Positions 1 to 12,770 of a DNA stretch of 64,000 nt are shown piece after piece. The translations under genes were made by a program, and so were the position numbers. The notes under the pieces were generated by a model. That model saw only the letters and a program-made list of their open reading frames with translations. It did not search any database and had not been told where the DNA came from. The stretch is taken from assembly GCA_037176845.1 (NCBI GenBank), contig JAYKXP010000115.1, forward strand, positions 1 through 64,000, given 5' to 3'. Numbering within the stretch: the stretch's first letter is position 1; each line of letters opens with the position of its first letter. This stretch comes from Paramarasmius palmivorus. Its lineage: Eukaryota > Basidiomycota > Agaricomycetes > Agaricales > Marasmiaceae.

Positions 1-410
1 AGGTAAGATTGAGCATATAGTAGCACGACTAGAAAGAACATACGTTCGATGTTCGGCTCCGAGGTATCGTTTTTTCCACCTTTTCAACCGCGATCTCGCG
101 TTCTGGGTAATTTAAAAACTGGTAGATCTCAGGGATAATTGGCGGCGGCAACGGTTAGATTGAGGCTGAAACTACGAGGGTATGGACAAGGAACCAAAGG
201 TCTGATTTAGTTTTGAGATTGGGGGGCATGTTGAATGCTTCGAAGTCAAGTTCTAAGCGGCGTTGAGGCTATGAGAGCAGAAAAACAAGCTGAAGTGTTG
301 GATGCGCACCTTTTCTTAGCGAGAGAGCCAGCCAGGATTTGTACTATGCGAGTTTTTGCTTTGAGATGTGTAGAGCGTTGGTAGAGCGTGATCGTGGTCA
401 AAGTGCAAGC

Positions 411-1140
411 GCGTTGGCCGCCGGCACTTCTTTCTTCAAGACCATCATCTTGCAGCTGCTCAGTGAGTGACATTGCCTGTCTAAATCCTCTCGACTCTGA
501 ACTCTCTCTCGGTAGCCCAGCGAAATCGAATATGGAACCACGCAAGACCTAAAAAGATCACTTTTCGGAATTTGGTATGTACGCCGTTTTTGCTCAATGT
601 TTTTCGCGTTTCTTATGCCTCTTCTTACCCAAGTACCTAAAACTCAATGTCAATACCCTCAAAGACGCTCTATTCCCTTCCCAAAGATGCCTCCCGACGC
701 CAATTTCAAGCTCCACCCACCCCATATCCTCTGTACAAGGTCAAACGCCTGACTCAGACTATTCCGCTCATCCTCTGCCCCCAGCCCCTGGATTCCACCG
801 AACCACCTCCGCTTCCTTTGTCGCACATAGCTTATCCAACGCCCTCTCAACTATCGTGCACAAAATTGCCTTTCCGCTGCATTCGGCAACCTATCGCATG
901 CAAAATTTACCTTTCCGCTCCTTAACCCCCAAGCAAGCCTGTCTACCGCACTCTATCCAGACATGAACGAACTATTGGTGTCCTGTGGTTGGTGATTGGA
1001 CGGCTATCGAGCGCAGGAAGGATTTAGAGTATCGGGTTTGATTAGGGTTCACATTTCAGAAGTACACTCAGCCTTCAGGTGAGCTGTCTCTATTTCTGAC
1101 CTTTTCAACGCGTTTTTCTGATACTTCGATATCTACAGCG
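411..1140 (+). repeat. Module P/Q, copy 1
   Basis: First of four copies of a smaller module. It opens with a CGCCGGCACTT-type block at about 420, continues with an intron-like block at 579-632, and closes with a second intron-like block at 1079-1138 containing CGCGTTTTTCTGA. This copy is followed by the R-S-T-V type downstream sequence. Confidence 0.65.
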
Positions 1141-4100
1141 GCGAAAAAAAGAAGAAAACCATCCTTCCAGTCTTACCAGCGACCCCTAAAAGCCTTTGAT
1201 CCCTATTCCACATGATAACCCGACAAGCAGCGCGACAGCCAACCTTCCAATCGTTTGCTACCCCTGCACCCCTACAACCTCACCTCCTCATTCCATCCCT
1301 CAAATACACGATCGCGTGCTTGAATTCCAGGGCGGCAAATAGTCACCCAGGCGTTCTTCGACCTCGTAACGGTTGTTTTACCTGTACCGGCGTGGGTGTA
1401 GGCATGGATTCCCGAGTTGCAGGAATCTGGAATACCTTTTATCGTTGAGATATGGCGATTGCTAGCACCAACCTCTGGCTTCCGAGGTCTGCTGCGCATT
1501 ATCGGCGATCTTATGGATGGGAATTGTGGATGCAACCTCTGGCACCCTTTCTGCTGGAGCTCCTCGTTTACGCGGTGGTTCCTCACGGTCGATACCCGGC
1601 GTTCGTCTTGCGTTATGGGCTACACATATTCAGCGTCCTATAGTCTCAGCGAAACGGCCTATTACACCCACACTTCTTCGTGCTCGGTTCCTCGGCTCCA
1701 ACTTCCCTTATCACGAAGCCCTCAAACACATGGCTTCTGGAAGCAGAGGCGAGAACGACACATGATCCAAGCCTTACTGCAGTCTATATCAAAATAGAGG
1801 TACCTCCTAGTATAGTGAGTTCTTGGTATGCGCTCTCCTTGTCTTAAGCATCGGCTCATAATCTTTCTTTCTCTCGTACCAGAAACGCTGGCGGAAGAGC
1901 TTGATATTGCGTTCAAGCTTGCGTGTTCAACCCTCAAGACCCAGTACCGAGATATCCCGGCCTTCTGAGCTTGTTGAGCTCTGGAAAGCGGGACTGAGGC
2001 ACCTGTTTCCACGACTCGTGGACTTCTGCAATTTATTCGGTAAGGATTATCATTTAACTTCGAGCATTAGTCCTCATCGCTCATCGTTGGCGACAGCTAT
2101 AGCTACATCTGCTACGGATACGCTAGTATCTGGGTGTAGATAGGGATTGGGGCTAGTCCGTATAGATGAATAGTCGGCGCGGCTTTGATTTGAATGGTCT
2201 TTTTGGTCGGTGAACGGGTATCTGCACGTCCAGGTCAGTGTTCTTGTTATTCGGTCTCAGAACGCCCTGCTGATGTGAATGCTATATCGTCCAGCAACAA
2301 ACTCCGAGCCAAACCTTCGCTCATCCGACCTGATAGCAGCCTAGTCTTCACGTCAGAGCTTGGGTCTCGTGGACCAGGTATTGATTCTCTCATTCGCGTA
2401 ATCTCAAGGTACGGAATCTTCCGGATATTTTACCTTTGGCTGTCTCACAGCTCCTTATCCTTAGTAGCCGCAATTACCAACGGAGTAGAATGCACGTAGA
2501 CATAGGGCAGTCTTGCCTTCGACGTGTTCACAGCGGAATCGTGCTAGAGCATGGTGCAACACCCTTATCTGTTCGACCACACTATTCTCGCTAAACATTC
2601 CGACTACTCATCTTATCCGGAATACCCCATCTGAACCTCTTCTCGGCCCTTGACTCTTTTTCAACAAGAGTGACAAGGTCGACTTGGGTAAACGTAGACA
2701 CATGGTCTCGGTACCTCAAGCCAGGAAGGTTGCTCACCGCTACGAGTCGGATTTCGGTTGTATGGGCAAATGACTGAGCAGAAGACGACCCTTAACTTAT
2801 GGCGAGTGGTTTTTATCTCTCTTCTCGTGCATCTTCCTGATACTGCGTGGTTCATAGCGAACCAAGGATTCATACTTTGCCTTGGAGACTATATGCCGAT
2901 TCTTCGTGTGCATCCGAGTCGAAGCTCATAGACGAACGCTCGATGTTCTGTTGCGGTTAGCCATGGGTAGAGTGCATGGAGGCTGCTGTCTCCATGAAGC
3001 GCTATCATCTGGCCCATGAGAATGGGGCTTCATTCTACCTTGCACCATCACTATCGTAGTCTCACACCGAGACGTCTCCGTACAACCTAACACTGCGATC
3101 GATACTGAGAAATCCGCGAAATGACGAGCTCTGTTGGAACATTGGTCAAGCGTTCGCAAGTCCTCTAGCTACCAATCGAAACCTCGTGCATCATCGTCGA
3201 TTTGGATAGGTTCGAGGCATGTTCCGAACCTCGTGCCAGGAATTGTTCCGCATACGAGGAAAGTGCGAGTGATAGCACGGAAGCTTAAAGTTGTAATTCG
3301 GAATCTGGACGTACAGTTAGTACCTTTCCTGTTCAGTAATGTAAGAATGTTGCTGATGCCGCATCTGGTTCGCCTTCTATAGGGTTGCGACTCTCTGCAT
3401 GTTTGACGGAGACCTAGATATCCCGAGTCCGCGGGATACACAGTGCTGAAACTTCCTCACAGTCAACCTGACGTTACCAACTGGATATCTTTGGACCTTA
3501 TCGAACGACTCGTATCTTCCGGAGAAACGAGGAAGGTCTATATACCCTCGGATGGCTCAAGTTCTTCCTGCAACGCTCAGTAGCAGCTCCGAAATTGGGT
3601 TCTCTCACCAGTTGGTTTAGGTCCGTTAGATGCAAAGAAGGCCTAGGGACATGGCCACGAAAGTCGTCGTGACACCGAATAGGACATGCCGTTTGCTGTG
3701 TCTGACGCTTGTAGCGGTATGTCATATCCTCTCTCGTTCAAATGTTTCGCTGGCTGATGTCCTACTTGGCAACTTGAAAGTCCAGTGGACTGTTCAGTTA
3801 GGATTTCACCGAGGTCAAAGCATTAGTCGTACTACAGAAGGCTTGGTAGTACGAGATCGTTTTGTATTGTACTGGATATCACGAATGACACTACAGATTG
3901 AACGCTGTCAAAGTTGCGGCCTATGTCCTTCAAAAATAGGATAACATATCCTCCGAGACCGAGACCGAACCCTTCCGTCTCTTAATCTCAAGAGACATCT
4001 CCCCATCCTCGTGCTGAATGGGTTAAAGCTCTGGTATGAGACAGTAAGACTAAGTTTATGAATGATAGAAGGGACATGCCTTTGGTATGCGATTCTCCGA

Positions 4101-4587
4101 GATATCCACTATTATTTTGAAGGTCATGACCTCAATCCTCACGACAATGACCTTTTCGGATGCCTTCGATGAGAGTCTGAGCTTCAGTCTTCAGGCCTCA
4201 GGTATAGTCGGGGGTATTAGAATTGAAGCTATCGATATCCAAGGCCTGGTACAAGTGGTATCGAGTTTGAAGGGAGCTCTGGATACCACCGAGGTCAACT
4301 AAAAAGGGACATCGATGCTATGAAGGCTAGCGATGAGTTTAGCCTTGGTTGAAGTTTCAAAACTGACAAACGCACCTTGGATCTGGTCAGCGAGCCGCGA
4401 AAGAGGGCAGAATGCTATTAAGGTTGGTGACGCAGTAACGCGTGATTTTGCTTTATAGGATAGACTGAGTGTACTATACCACCAGGGATACAAGGAAAAC
4501 GCACCTTTGGTAACATTGAAAGAGGTGCAGGCGTGGTAGATGCTCTTCAAATGTTCTTTGGGGAGAAGATATCGTGGTCACAGGAGA

Positions 4588-5340
4588 AGCGTTTGCCGCC
4601 GGCACTTGACGGCCTTCCTCAAAACGACCACCATCGTTCAACGACTTGTTCCTCCATTTGCGAGGTTTTAACGGTACGCTCAGCCATTCTCTTTCCACCA
4701 TTCTCTTGATCTAATTCATCTTTCCAGAGCTCACTGGAATCGACCGCAAATTTGAACCTTGACTGGACTTTTCGGAGCCCGTGGTATGTACATCTTTGCT
4801 CGATATTGTCCACTATTGCTCATGCTTCTTCCTACCCAAGGACATCAACGAGCTGATATTCATACCTTCAACTATGGACGCCATTACACCTTTCCATCCG
4901 GCGCCAGTTTCAACCTCAACTCGCTCCACATCCTGCAGCTGCCCTCTCCACCCAACATGGCCTTACACCTCCCTTTTACACCTCTATAGTCAGCCTGTGG
5001 CCGTCTCCTCGCACGACACTGTTCCCAATTAGGTCCACTAATTGCTTAGAACTCCGCTCCCCTCTCCTCCAAGTCTTGCCTCACGCAGCTGAGCCAACGC
5101 TACCACTCGGGCACTACCTTTCCGCTCCCTTTGCCTCAGCCAAAAGGCATTCTATCAAGTCGAGAGCGAGCTCCTGAGGCATAACCTATGGAGATGAAAG
5201 GTCCATCGGGGCTGTGAAGGATGCATTAGGATCTGGAGGATTGATTTTGGTCAGATTTTGGGTTCCAGAGGTACACCCAGGTCAGTAGTCTCCCTGGCCC
5301 TTTCGACGTGTTCATCCTGACATTTCTCTATATACAGCAC
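4588..5340 (+). repeat. Module P/Q, copy 2
   Basis: Second copy, with the CCGCCGGCACTT block near 4598, the first intron-like block near 4785 and the second at 5281-5337. It is followed by a different downstream sequence (X-Y type) than copy 1, so modules alternate between two 3' contexts. Confidence 0.65.
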
Positions 5341-8199
5341 GGAAAAGAAGATCTTCAGCCTACCAGTCACACAAAACGCCTCTACTCCCAAATCCAGATA
5401 CTGCATTCCGACAACCACCGTGAATGCTACCGCTCTATTCGGTTCCCAGCCCCCACACCCCCACAACCTCATTTCCCCGCCCTATACCTCAAATGCTGAC
5501 CTCGAACTTGGCTTTCAAGGTGACGAGTCATCATCCATGCGTTCACCAAGCTCGTAACGTTCAGTCGTTGTTTCACCGATGTCAATACGGGCATAGGCGA
5601 GGTTTTGCAAGGAATTGGAGTGACGGCTGTCGGGCAGTTGCTAGCTCTTGTGTGGCATTGGCCCTCTGAGCTACGCCAACGCCGAAGTTCTGGTGTTCTT
5701 GGGAATGGGAGAACGCAAACCTCGCCAGCTAGAGTTCCCCCTTGTCCACGGTCTTTGCTCGGGGCTTCAACGTTCAACCCCCAAGATTCACGTTGCGCAG
5801 ACCTTGGCCTTTGGAGTTCCACAAAACCGTTCCTCATCTCGAGTAGCTTGCCTCGGAGCATTCGCCCAGGATGCACGAGTGGAAGCTATTCTCTCGAGCG
5901 TACGGTTTATCGATATCGAGGACGGAAGGATTCAACAACGCCATTCTTCAAACCCAACTTGACGTCTTTCCATTGTTGGCAGTCTGCCGTATCATGAACA
6001 TTCACGCTTTCGGTGCATCCCAGTAGACTCTGCGAACGGCCTAGCGTCTCATTCCACCTTTCATATCGAAGATACACCTCTAGTTGGGTATCGCAGGGCT
6101 CAAGATCGCCAATCGCCTGGCTTGTACAATTGTATTCGCGTAAGAGGAGGCGCACACCGCGAAGCTATCGCACTGGGGCTAGGGATATGATAGCACGTTC
6201 GGTGGGTACTGTTTTTATGTCTTTCAGGCGCCATCTGATATATCCCTTCATTCCAGCCATTCAAGAAACATCCAAGACAGGTTAGGTCAGGAATGGTAAC
6301 GCACCAAAACCAATTCCTGCGATCAAAGTCACCAGCAGCTCCGCTATCGTCATTCTCTGGCAAGTCATTGCCATACTCTACATCAGCAACCTTGTTGCGT
6401 TCCATCAATGCTGGTTTCCCAAGACACCATGTACCTCTGAATGGCTCGCCTTTCCCAAATCACAACTGGATGCTTGATGGTGACGGTTCAGGCAATCCGC
6501 ATGCTCGATTACGTCAGCTCGATAAGCGTGAACGAACCCATGCTGACTGTCTGCCGGGTCTACCTCTCATATATCCCAGGCGGAGATGGTTCCTTTTTCT
6601 TGAACCATACCCAGCATCTTCCTGGGCATTGCCACCTGCAATGGTTTGGGTCGGATACCAGTTCCAGCCATCGGTTTTCGAGGTAGACGTGACAGCACGG
6701 TCTTTCCTTCGAAAGATTCATCCAGGCACGGACGTATCGTATCCCCAGCCATTCTCTACGCCTCTAGCGACCTCCAATCTGGGTTTTCCACGACGTAGAA
6801 CTTGCAGCCTCAAGCGATCAATCTCAACAAAAGCGTAGAACATTTCACACCAAGGCCAACAATCTCTCGCAAACCCTTTACCCTAGTTCCCGAAGGCTGT
6901 CATCCCATGCACCTCCTCGTATTCTCTCACCTCGGATTCCGATAGACTCCCGTTTTTCATTACCAGAGTCATTGCCACCTACGTCGATTACGCCTGGAGG
7001 CTCCGAACCAGCACGCCTATCGAGATATCGAAGATACGATGCTGACTGGGGCCGAGGTTGGAGCTTCAAGTATTCTTGCTGAAAGTTGGGCTTGCTGGGT
7101 TGAATGCTGATACGGCGTGGTTGCATATGAAAGTTCTGGGCTGATGGCAGGTCAGGGGAAGGAATCGTCGTGACGATCTAGTTTGGGAATGTTCTTGCCT
7201 TTGGTATGTTTCTCTCGATTAGTTTCCGTGTCCTGTATACTGATCTATTGTGCTGTAGATGCGAACTCTTTTATGTCCACTCGGTGTCATTCTGAGTGGT
7301 GCATGCTCTTATAGTTCATCAGTACGCGAGACAAGCACGCTGTCTCAAGTAAACACATGCCTGAATGAGGTGTGTTAATTATATTGTTGTACTACGTCTG
7401 AAGCTCATGGTTGTTTTATCAGCTTCAGTCTCCCGGAGACGATAGCAGTATCATCATAGCGCTAGGAAGCGCATTAGCCACGAGAAGAGTACCTCACACA
7501 TCGCTATCAGTCCATTACTCGAGACAAGGAACTCTTCCAAAGCCTTCAAGCGGCCGGATGGTTTACCATACGCTCTCTCTAACACGACTGTTCGTTTGAC
7601 CGCTTCGTGACGAACATGACGCGGTCCAAGGAACTCACGGGCTATCAGGTCAAGTTTGGTGCATCGGAAGCTGTCTAGGTGTTCTTCTGGGCCAGGCTAG
7701 TTGTCGGTTGCACTCGTTGGAGAGATCGGGGCTACTATCAAGGAGGATTTGGTGCCGGAAAATATCGGTATGTTGAAGATACACTTCTGGAGCTGCGTAC
7801 CTGATTTGGGATGTCTTATAGGTGACCCGGAAATGTGGGCCAGCTGGTGAACGTTCATATGCTGCTCAACACTCAGCGCGATACTTGGGATCCAAATGCG
7901 AGCTTTCGAGTGGTCTTGCGAATGTTTCACGGCTCGGGAACCGACAATCTGGCGTCGTTTCAACCCGCCAAGCTCAAGGATGCTGTAGAGCGATGCCTTT
8001 GATCCTTCTCATACCCCTTCAACGTCTTCATATTGCGTTCTGGGAGTCATGGCAATACCACCTGGTTCGTCCCGGATACGCGCTGCTGGTCAAGCACACC
8101 ATCAGCAACAGTTTCTCGCAAGCAGCTCTGAAACCTGTCTACACATAACGCGGGACTGGTATCGACGCTTCGGGATATCCGGACAAGCACGCGTGGAAT

Positions 8200-8745
8200 G
8201 TTAGCGTTGGAGATGGAGGCGCTCAACGTTTTCGCGTTCCTTATCCTTCTCCCTTCCCAAGTAAACAACCAACTCAACCTTTACGACCTCAACGATACTT
8301 TAATACCTTCATAAAGACGCGTACCGACACCAAACCCAAGCTAACCGCTCCATATCCTCCACGCAAGCTCAAACGCCTGGCTCAGGCTACCCCGTACCTC
8401 TGCCACTGGTACTCAGGATTCCGTTGAACTTTCTCCCCCCTTCTCCACCTCCCATACCCCCCTTCCTGAATACAGGCTATCCAACGGCCTCTCGGCTGCA
8501 GTTTGCACCCCATCGTGCACCAGCTGCTTTTCCGCTCCCTTTTCCCCAACCACGCATGTCTCCCGTACTCTATTCAGGCACGATCGAGCTCCTGACGTCC
8601 GGTGGTTGATGATAAGAGAGCTATTGCGCGCAGGAAGAATCGAGAGTATTCAGTTTGGTCAGGATTCGTGGTTCAAACATGTGAGTAGTCTCCTCTTTTT
8701 GCTCCCTTTTTAACGCGTTTTCCTGACACTGTTTTATCTACAGCG
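8200..8745 (+). repeat. Module P/Q, copy 3
   Basis: Third copy. The first intron-like block ends near 8262 and the second lies at 8681-8743. Downstream sequence is of the same type as copy 1, which is what a tandem duplication of the larger unit predicts. The CCGCCGGCACTT block is not recognisable here. Confidence 0.6.
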
Positions 8746-11700
8746 CCGGAAAAGAAAACCCTGGCATTCCAATCACACGAACGAACCCAAAATATCCCTT
8801 TCCTCAAGCTCACATATAACATCCCAACAACGAGCGTGAATGCCAACTCTCCGCTCGTTTCCCAGCGCCCCCTGCATCCCCACAACCTCTTTCCCCATTC
8901 CATACCCAGAATCTTGACCTTGACTCCGGGTTCTAAGGTGTCGAGTCATCACTCAGGCATTCGTCGCGTTTGCAGCATCGTTGTACCGCTACCGAGGCGC
9001 GTGCAGGCTGTTTTGCAGGAAGCATGTGTTATTGGAATGTAGCTATTCTTAGCTGTCGTATGGCCGCTACGCCAACGTCAAAAACTTCTGGAGTTGCTGG
9101 CATCTACGGACAGGAGGTGTCGATGTAACACCCATCTGCAACGTAACACTCGCTGAGCGCAGTTCCATCTTCATGGTGGTTACTCCGGTCGTTCCATACG
9201 GGAGTCTCGTCTTGCGTCATGGGCTACGCATGCTTCGTGTTCTGTAGTCCCAGCAAAACGGCCTATTAAGGCTATGCACACACTTCCTAGGGCTCACTGC
9301 TCAGCTCTTCGGTTCCAACTTGAGCCTTTCTCTCGGCTCTGGCTTCCGCTAGCGCGAAGCCTTCGAACACATGCCTTCTGGAAAAAGAACGACAGATGAC
9401 CCACTTCGATGAAGCCCCACTGCAGCCTACATCAAAATTACTCATGTTCGGAGATAGCGGCGTTGCAGCTAGGAGGTTCTGTGAGTTCTCAGCATACGCT
9501 CTCCTTATCAGCTACTCATAATCTTTGTTTCATACCAGAAACCCAGGCGGATGAGCTCGGTATCATGTTCAGGCTTGCATGTTCAATGTCCAACACCCAA
9601 TACACCGGCTTTGGGAGCGTTTAATTCTGGATATCTAGACAAAGGCACTGGTATCCGCAATCTGTTGCTCTCCTCAATGTGCTAGGTAAGGATCATCATT
9701 TGAATTTGAGCAGTTGGACTCATTGTTGTTGACGGTCCCACGTATAGCTGCGTCCACCACAAAGTATGCAGGTATCTGGATATTGGTTGGGGTTGGAGCT
9801 AGTCTGTATAGATGAAAGGCCGGCGTGGCTTTGACCTGAATGGTGAATTTGATTGGTGAAAGGGTATCTGTATGTCAAGGTGAGCGTTTTCGTAGTCTTT
9901 TTACATTCATGCTGACGCGAAAGCCTCATCGCCAACAGCGTCCAACTCCTAACTAACGCAGCCCATGGTTTTCGCTCATCCGACCTGAAACCAGCATCGA
10001 AAATTCCTGTTTCCGTATCGGAACCTGGGTCTCGTGGAGTTCTTTTTGTACATGAGGTAAGGAAATGACCTACTGTTTTATTTTCGACTATCTCATTGAT
10101 AGATCCTTGTCCTTAGTAGCCGCTGCCCAGCAGAGCATGACATAGACATCGGACTGCCTTCCCTTCAACGTTTTCGCAGCTGAATCGCGCTCGAATATTC
10201 GGCACCCTTATCCACTCGACCCGGCGACACCGTTCTTGCCAGTGATAACGATTTCCTACCTCATCCGGATGACCCAATCTGGAGCTGACGCTGTTCACAC
10301 CTGCGTCTTCTCAATAGGACATGCATATTCTGAGCTGCCCAAGACCAACATCTATCTACCTTGCATAGACGTAGAGATATGGCCTCGATATCTCGAGTTA
10401 TGAAGGCCGCTCACTGTTACGAGGCAGATGTTAATCCTATGGGCGAATGAGTTCGCGGAAGACTATCCTCACCTTTCAGTAAGTGTTCTTGTCGCTTTCT
10501 TCAACACGCGTCTTACTGATGCTGTGTGCTCCATAGGAACAACTACCAAATCAAACTCCAAGTTGCCTTGGGTACTAAACGCGCCGGTTCCTCGTGTACA
10601 TCCATTCGGGTGCTCATGAGATAGACATCCCGCGTTCTATTGGGTGTACTTCCTGCTTCACCTTCCGAACCAGCATCGAAGATGGTACTATTCCCTCTCG
10701 CCGTATCGAACCACTGGCAGACAGTGCTATATCTCTTACCGGCCAAGCACCTTCCTTGGTTCTATTCTCGAGATCTGCGGCTTCGAAGCTTGGGTCTCCG
10801 GATTCTTTAGCTCGGGTCAAGGTGAAAAGTTCTATGGGGCAGCTCAACAAGCCATGAGCTAGTGAATAGTTTACAGATCGCCATTGGTAAGTAACTGTTG
10901 CTTTTGCACCACCTTTAGTAGTACTAACCGATACGCATGTTGAACTTACAGGGAGGCCAGTCATTTGTCAGTCAGTCGTGGCCTGGTGCTACAGCTGTGT
11001 CAGGGAGTTGACCGGCGTGTCTTGCGTTGCGAGCGTATTAACCCAGATCTTTGCTGGCGGATGTTGTGAACTCGAATGTGAAAGCATGGGGTTGAGGGTA
11101 TATCGGACGCTACTGTTATGCCCAAGTCACTGCACAGGACATGTCTTCCGCTGGGCACGGAAACGTGATGTATGGTTGGTAACCCAAGCGGTGTAGCGGA
11201 GAAAGAGGGGGCGAAACATGTGCGTGTTAGCATCTTCTGGAGCGGTGTTCGACATTCGTAGCGTCGGTATGTCGTATCCTATCTCGCCGCAGTGTTTCGC
11301 TGGCTGACTCTTGCATTCTTTGCAGCTTCAACGATAAACTATTTAGTTATTGTTCAGATAGGGATAGGCGTCAGTAGACACCATGAAGTGTACCGCAGTA
11401 GTAGAAATGTTTGTTTGTATCGTTCCATTGAATACCATAGGTGACGATCCATGTCGCGGCCTATGTACTTCAGCAGGACGATATCATACTCGACATATCT
11501 ATATCCTTCAAGGCTCGGGTATCGTGAAATCAAGATACGAGTTCTCTGATCTTGTGCCGAATGCGCTGAAGCTATAACATGAGATGGTAAAAAGGATGAG
11601 ACTATGGTTGACGGGAAGAACATACCCCATTATTACGGTTGACCTGAGGATCATGATCCTCACATTGTGTCCTCACGACGACAATAACTCCTTCCAGATA

Positions 11701-12088
11701 ATTCCTAGGCTTTCAGGCCGCAAGTAGAGTCGGTGGTGGTGAAGTTGAACGGGATTCACGCTCTGGTATTGAAGTTGAGGGATATGTCGAGTGCCCCAAG
11801 GTCATATCCCAAGAAAAATCAAAGCTGTGGGAGCTGGGAATGAGTTGAAGATTGATTGAAGCCCTAAAGACTGTAATAACGCACATTATATGTTGACAAT
11901 GATCAATTTGCCGGGGACGGGGGCCAGATGTTGGGTACACATGTACAACGATGCGCTGGTTTGCTTTGAAGGATAAATTTGACATGATATACCACCAGGG
12001 ATGTATAAAAGACGTACCTGTGTTGACGTTGGAAGAGGTGGTCGCATGGGAGAGCTTTCGATGTGGTGGTCAAAGTGGAAACAGATAG

Positions 12089-12770
12089 CGTTTGCCGCCG
12101 GCACTTGACTTTGCTCAAAACAACCACCATCTCTCCCCAGGTCTCCTTGCTTGCTCTGATGGTATGCTCAATTATTATATGTTCCTCTTACGAGTTCTAA
12201 CATACTTTCTAGTAGCTCAGAAGAATGGAATAGCCAAGGCATGGCGCGTCGAATTTCGGAATAAAGTAGGTACGCCGTTTTTGCCCAACATTTTTTGCGT
12301 TCCTTACATCTCTTCCAACCCAAGTACACCTACAGCTGGATGTCCATGCCCTCGAAAGTGCTTTATCACCTTCCAAAAAGATGCTCCTCGATGCCCTGCC
12401 CGCTCCAGATTCCCCACGCAAGCTCACGCCTGGCTCAGGCTGCACATCCACTCCATTCTCCTCCTCCTCTACTTCCCTTCCCGCACAAGGCTTGCAAACG
12501 CCTCCTCAGCTACATTTGGCAACACCCACTAACTGCCTTTCCGCTCCTTTGGCCCCGGCAAAACTCGCCTTGCGTACTCCATACAGGCACGAACTAGCTC
12601 CTGCAGCTGGTGTCCGGTGGTTGATAATGAGACGGTTATCGTGCTCAGGGAGGATTCAGAGTATCGATTTTAGTTGGAATTCGTGTCCCAGAGGTACATT
12701 CAGGTGAGCAGTCACCCTTTTTTTCACCCTTTTCGACGCGTTTTTCTGACAAATTATTATCCATAGCGCC
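12089..12770 (+). repeat. Module P/Q, copy 4
   Basis: Fourth copy, with the CCGCCGGCACTT block at about 12095, the first intron-like block at 12267-12325 and the second at 12702-12766. Downstream sequence is of the X-Y type, as after copy 2. Confidence 0.65.

Larger units (their letters stand above)
245..8190. repeat. Degenerate tandem unit A (left copy)
   Basis: This is the left member of a large, strongly diverged tandem duplication. Landmark blocks recur in the same order in the next unit: 1820-1902 matches 9484-9558, 2555-2640 matches 10199-10280, 3715-3760 matches 11265-11310, 6205-6250 matches 13600-13650, and 7186-7255 matches 14570-14640. Several blocks look like introns, with a GT start, pyrimidine-rich middle and AG end, so the ancestor was probably an intron-rich gene or gene pair. 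No frame stays open beyond about 180 codons and I recognise no protein domain. The extent is approximate because the ends fade gradually. Confidence 0.7.

Noticed and set aside
6293..6838. 181-codon plus-strand frame
   Set aside because: It lies in the degenerate tandem unit, its counterpart in the other unit is not open in the same frame, and its composition is atypical for a protein.
9960..10030. Resemblance to a kinase HRDLKPANILV motif (ATCCGACCTGAAACCAGCA...)
   Set aside because: The match needs several indels and no neighbouring kinase motif aligns. Too weak to name the degenerate family of 0.25-15.9 kb.
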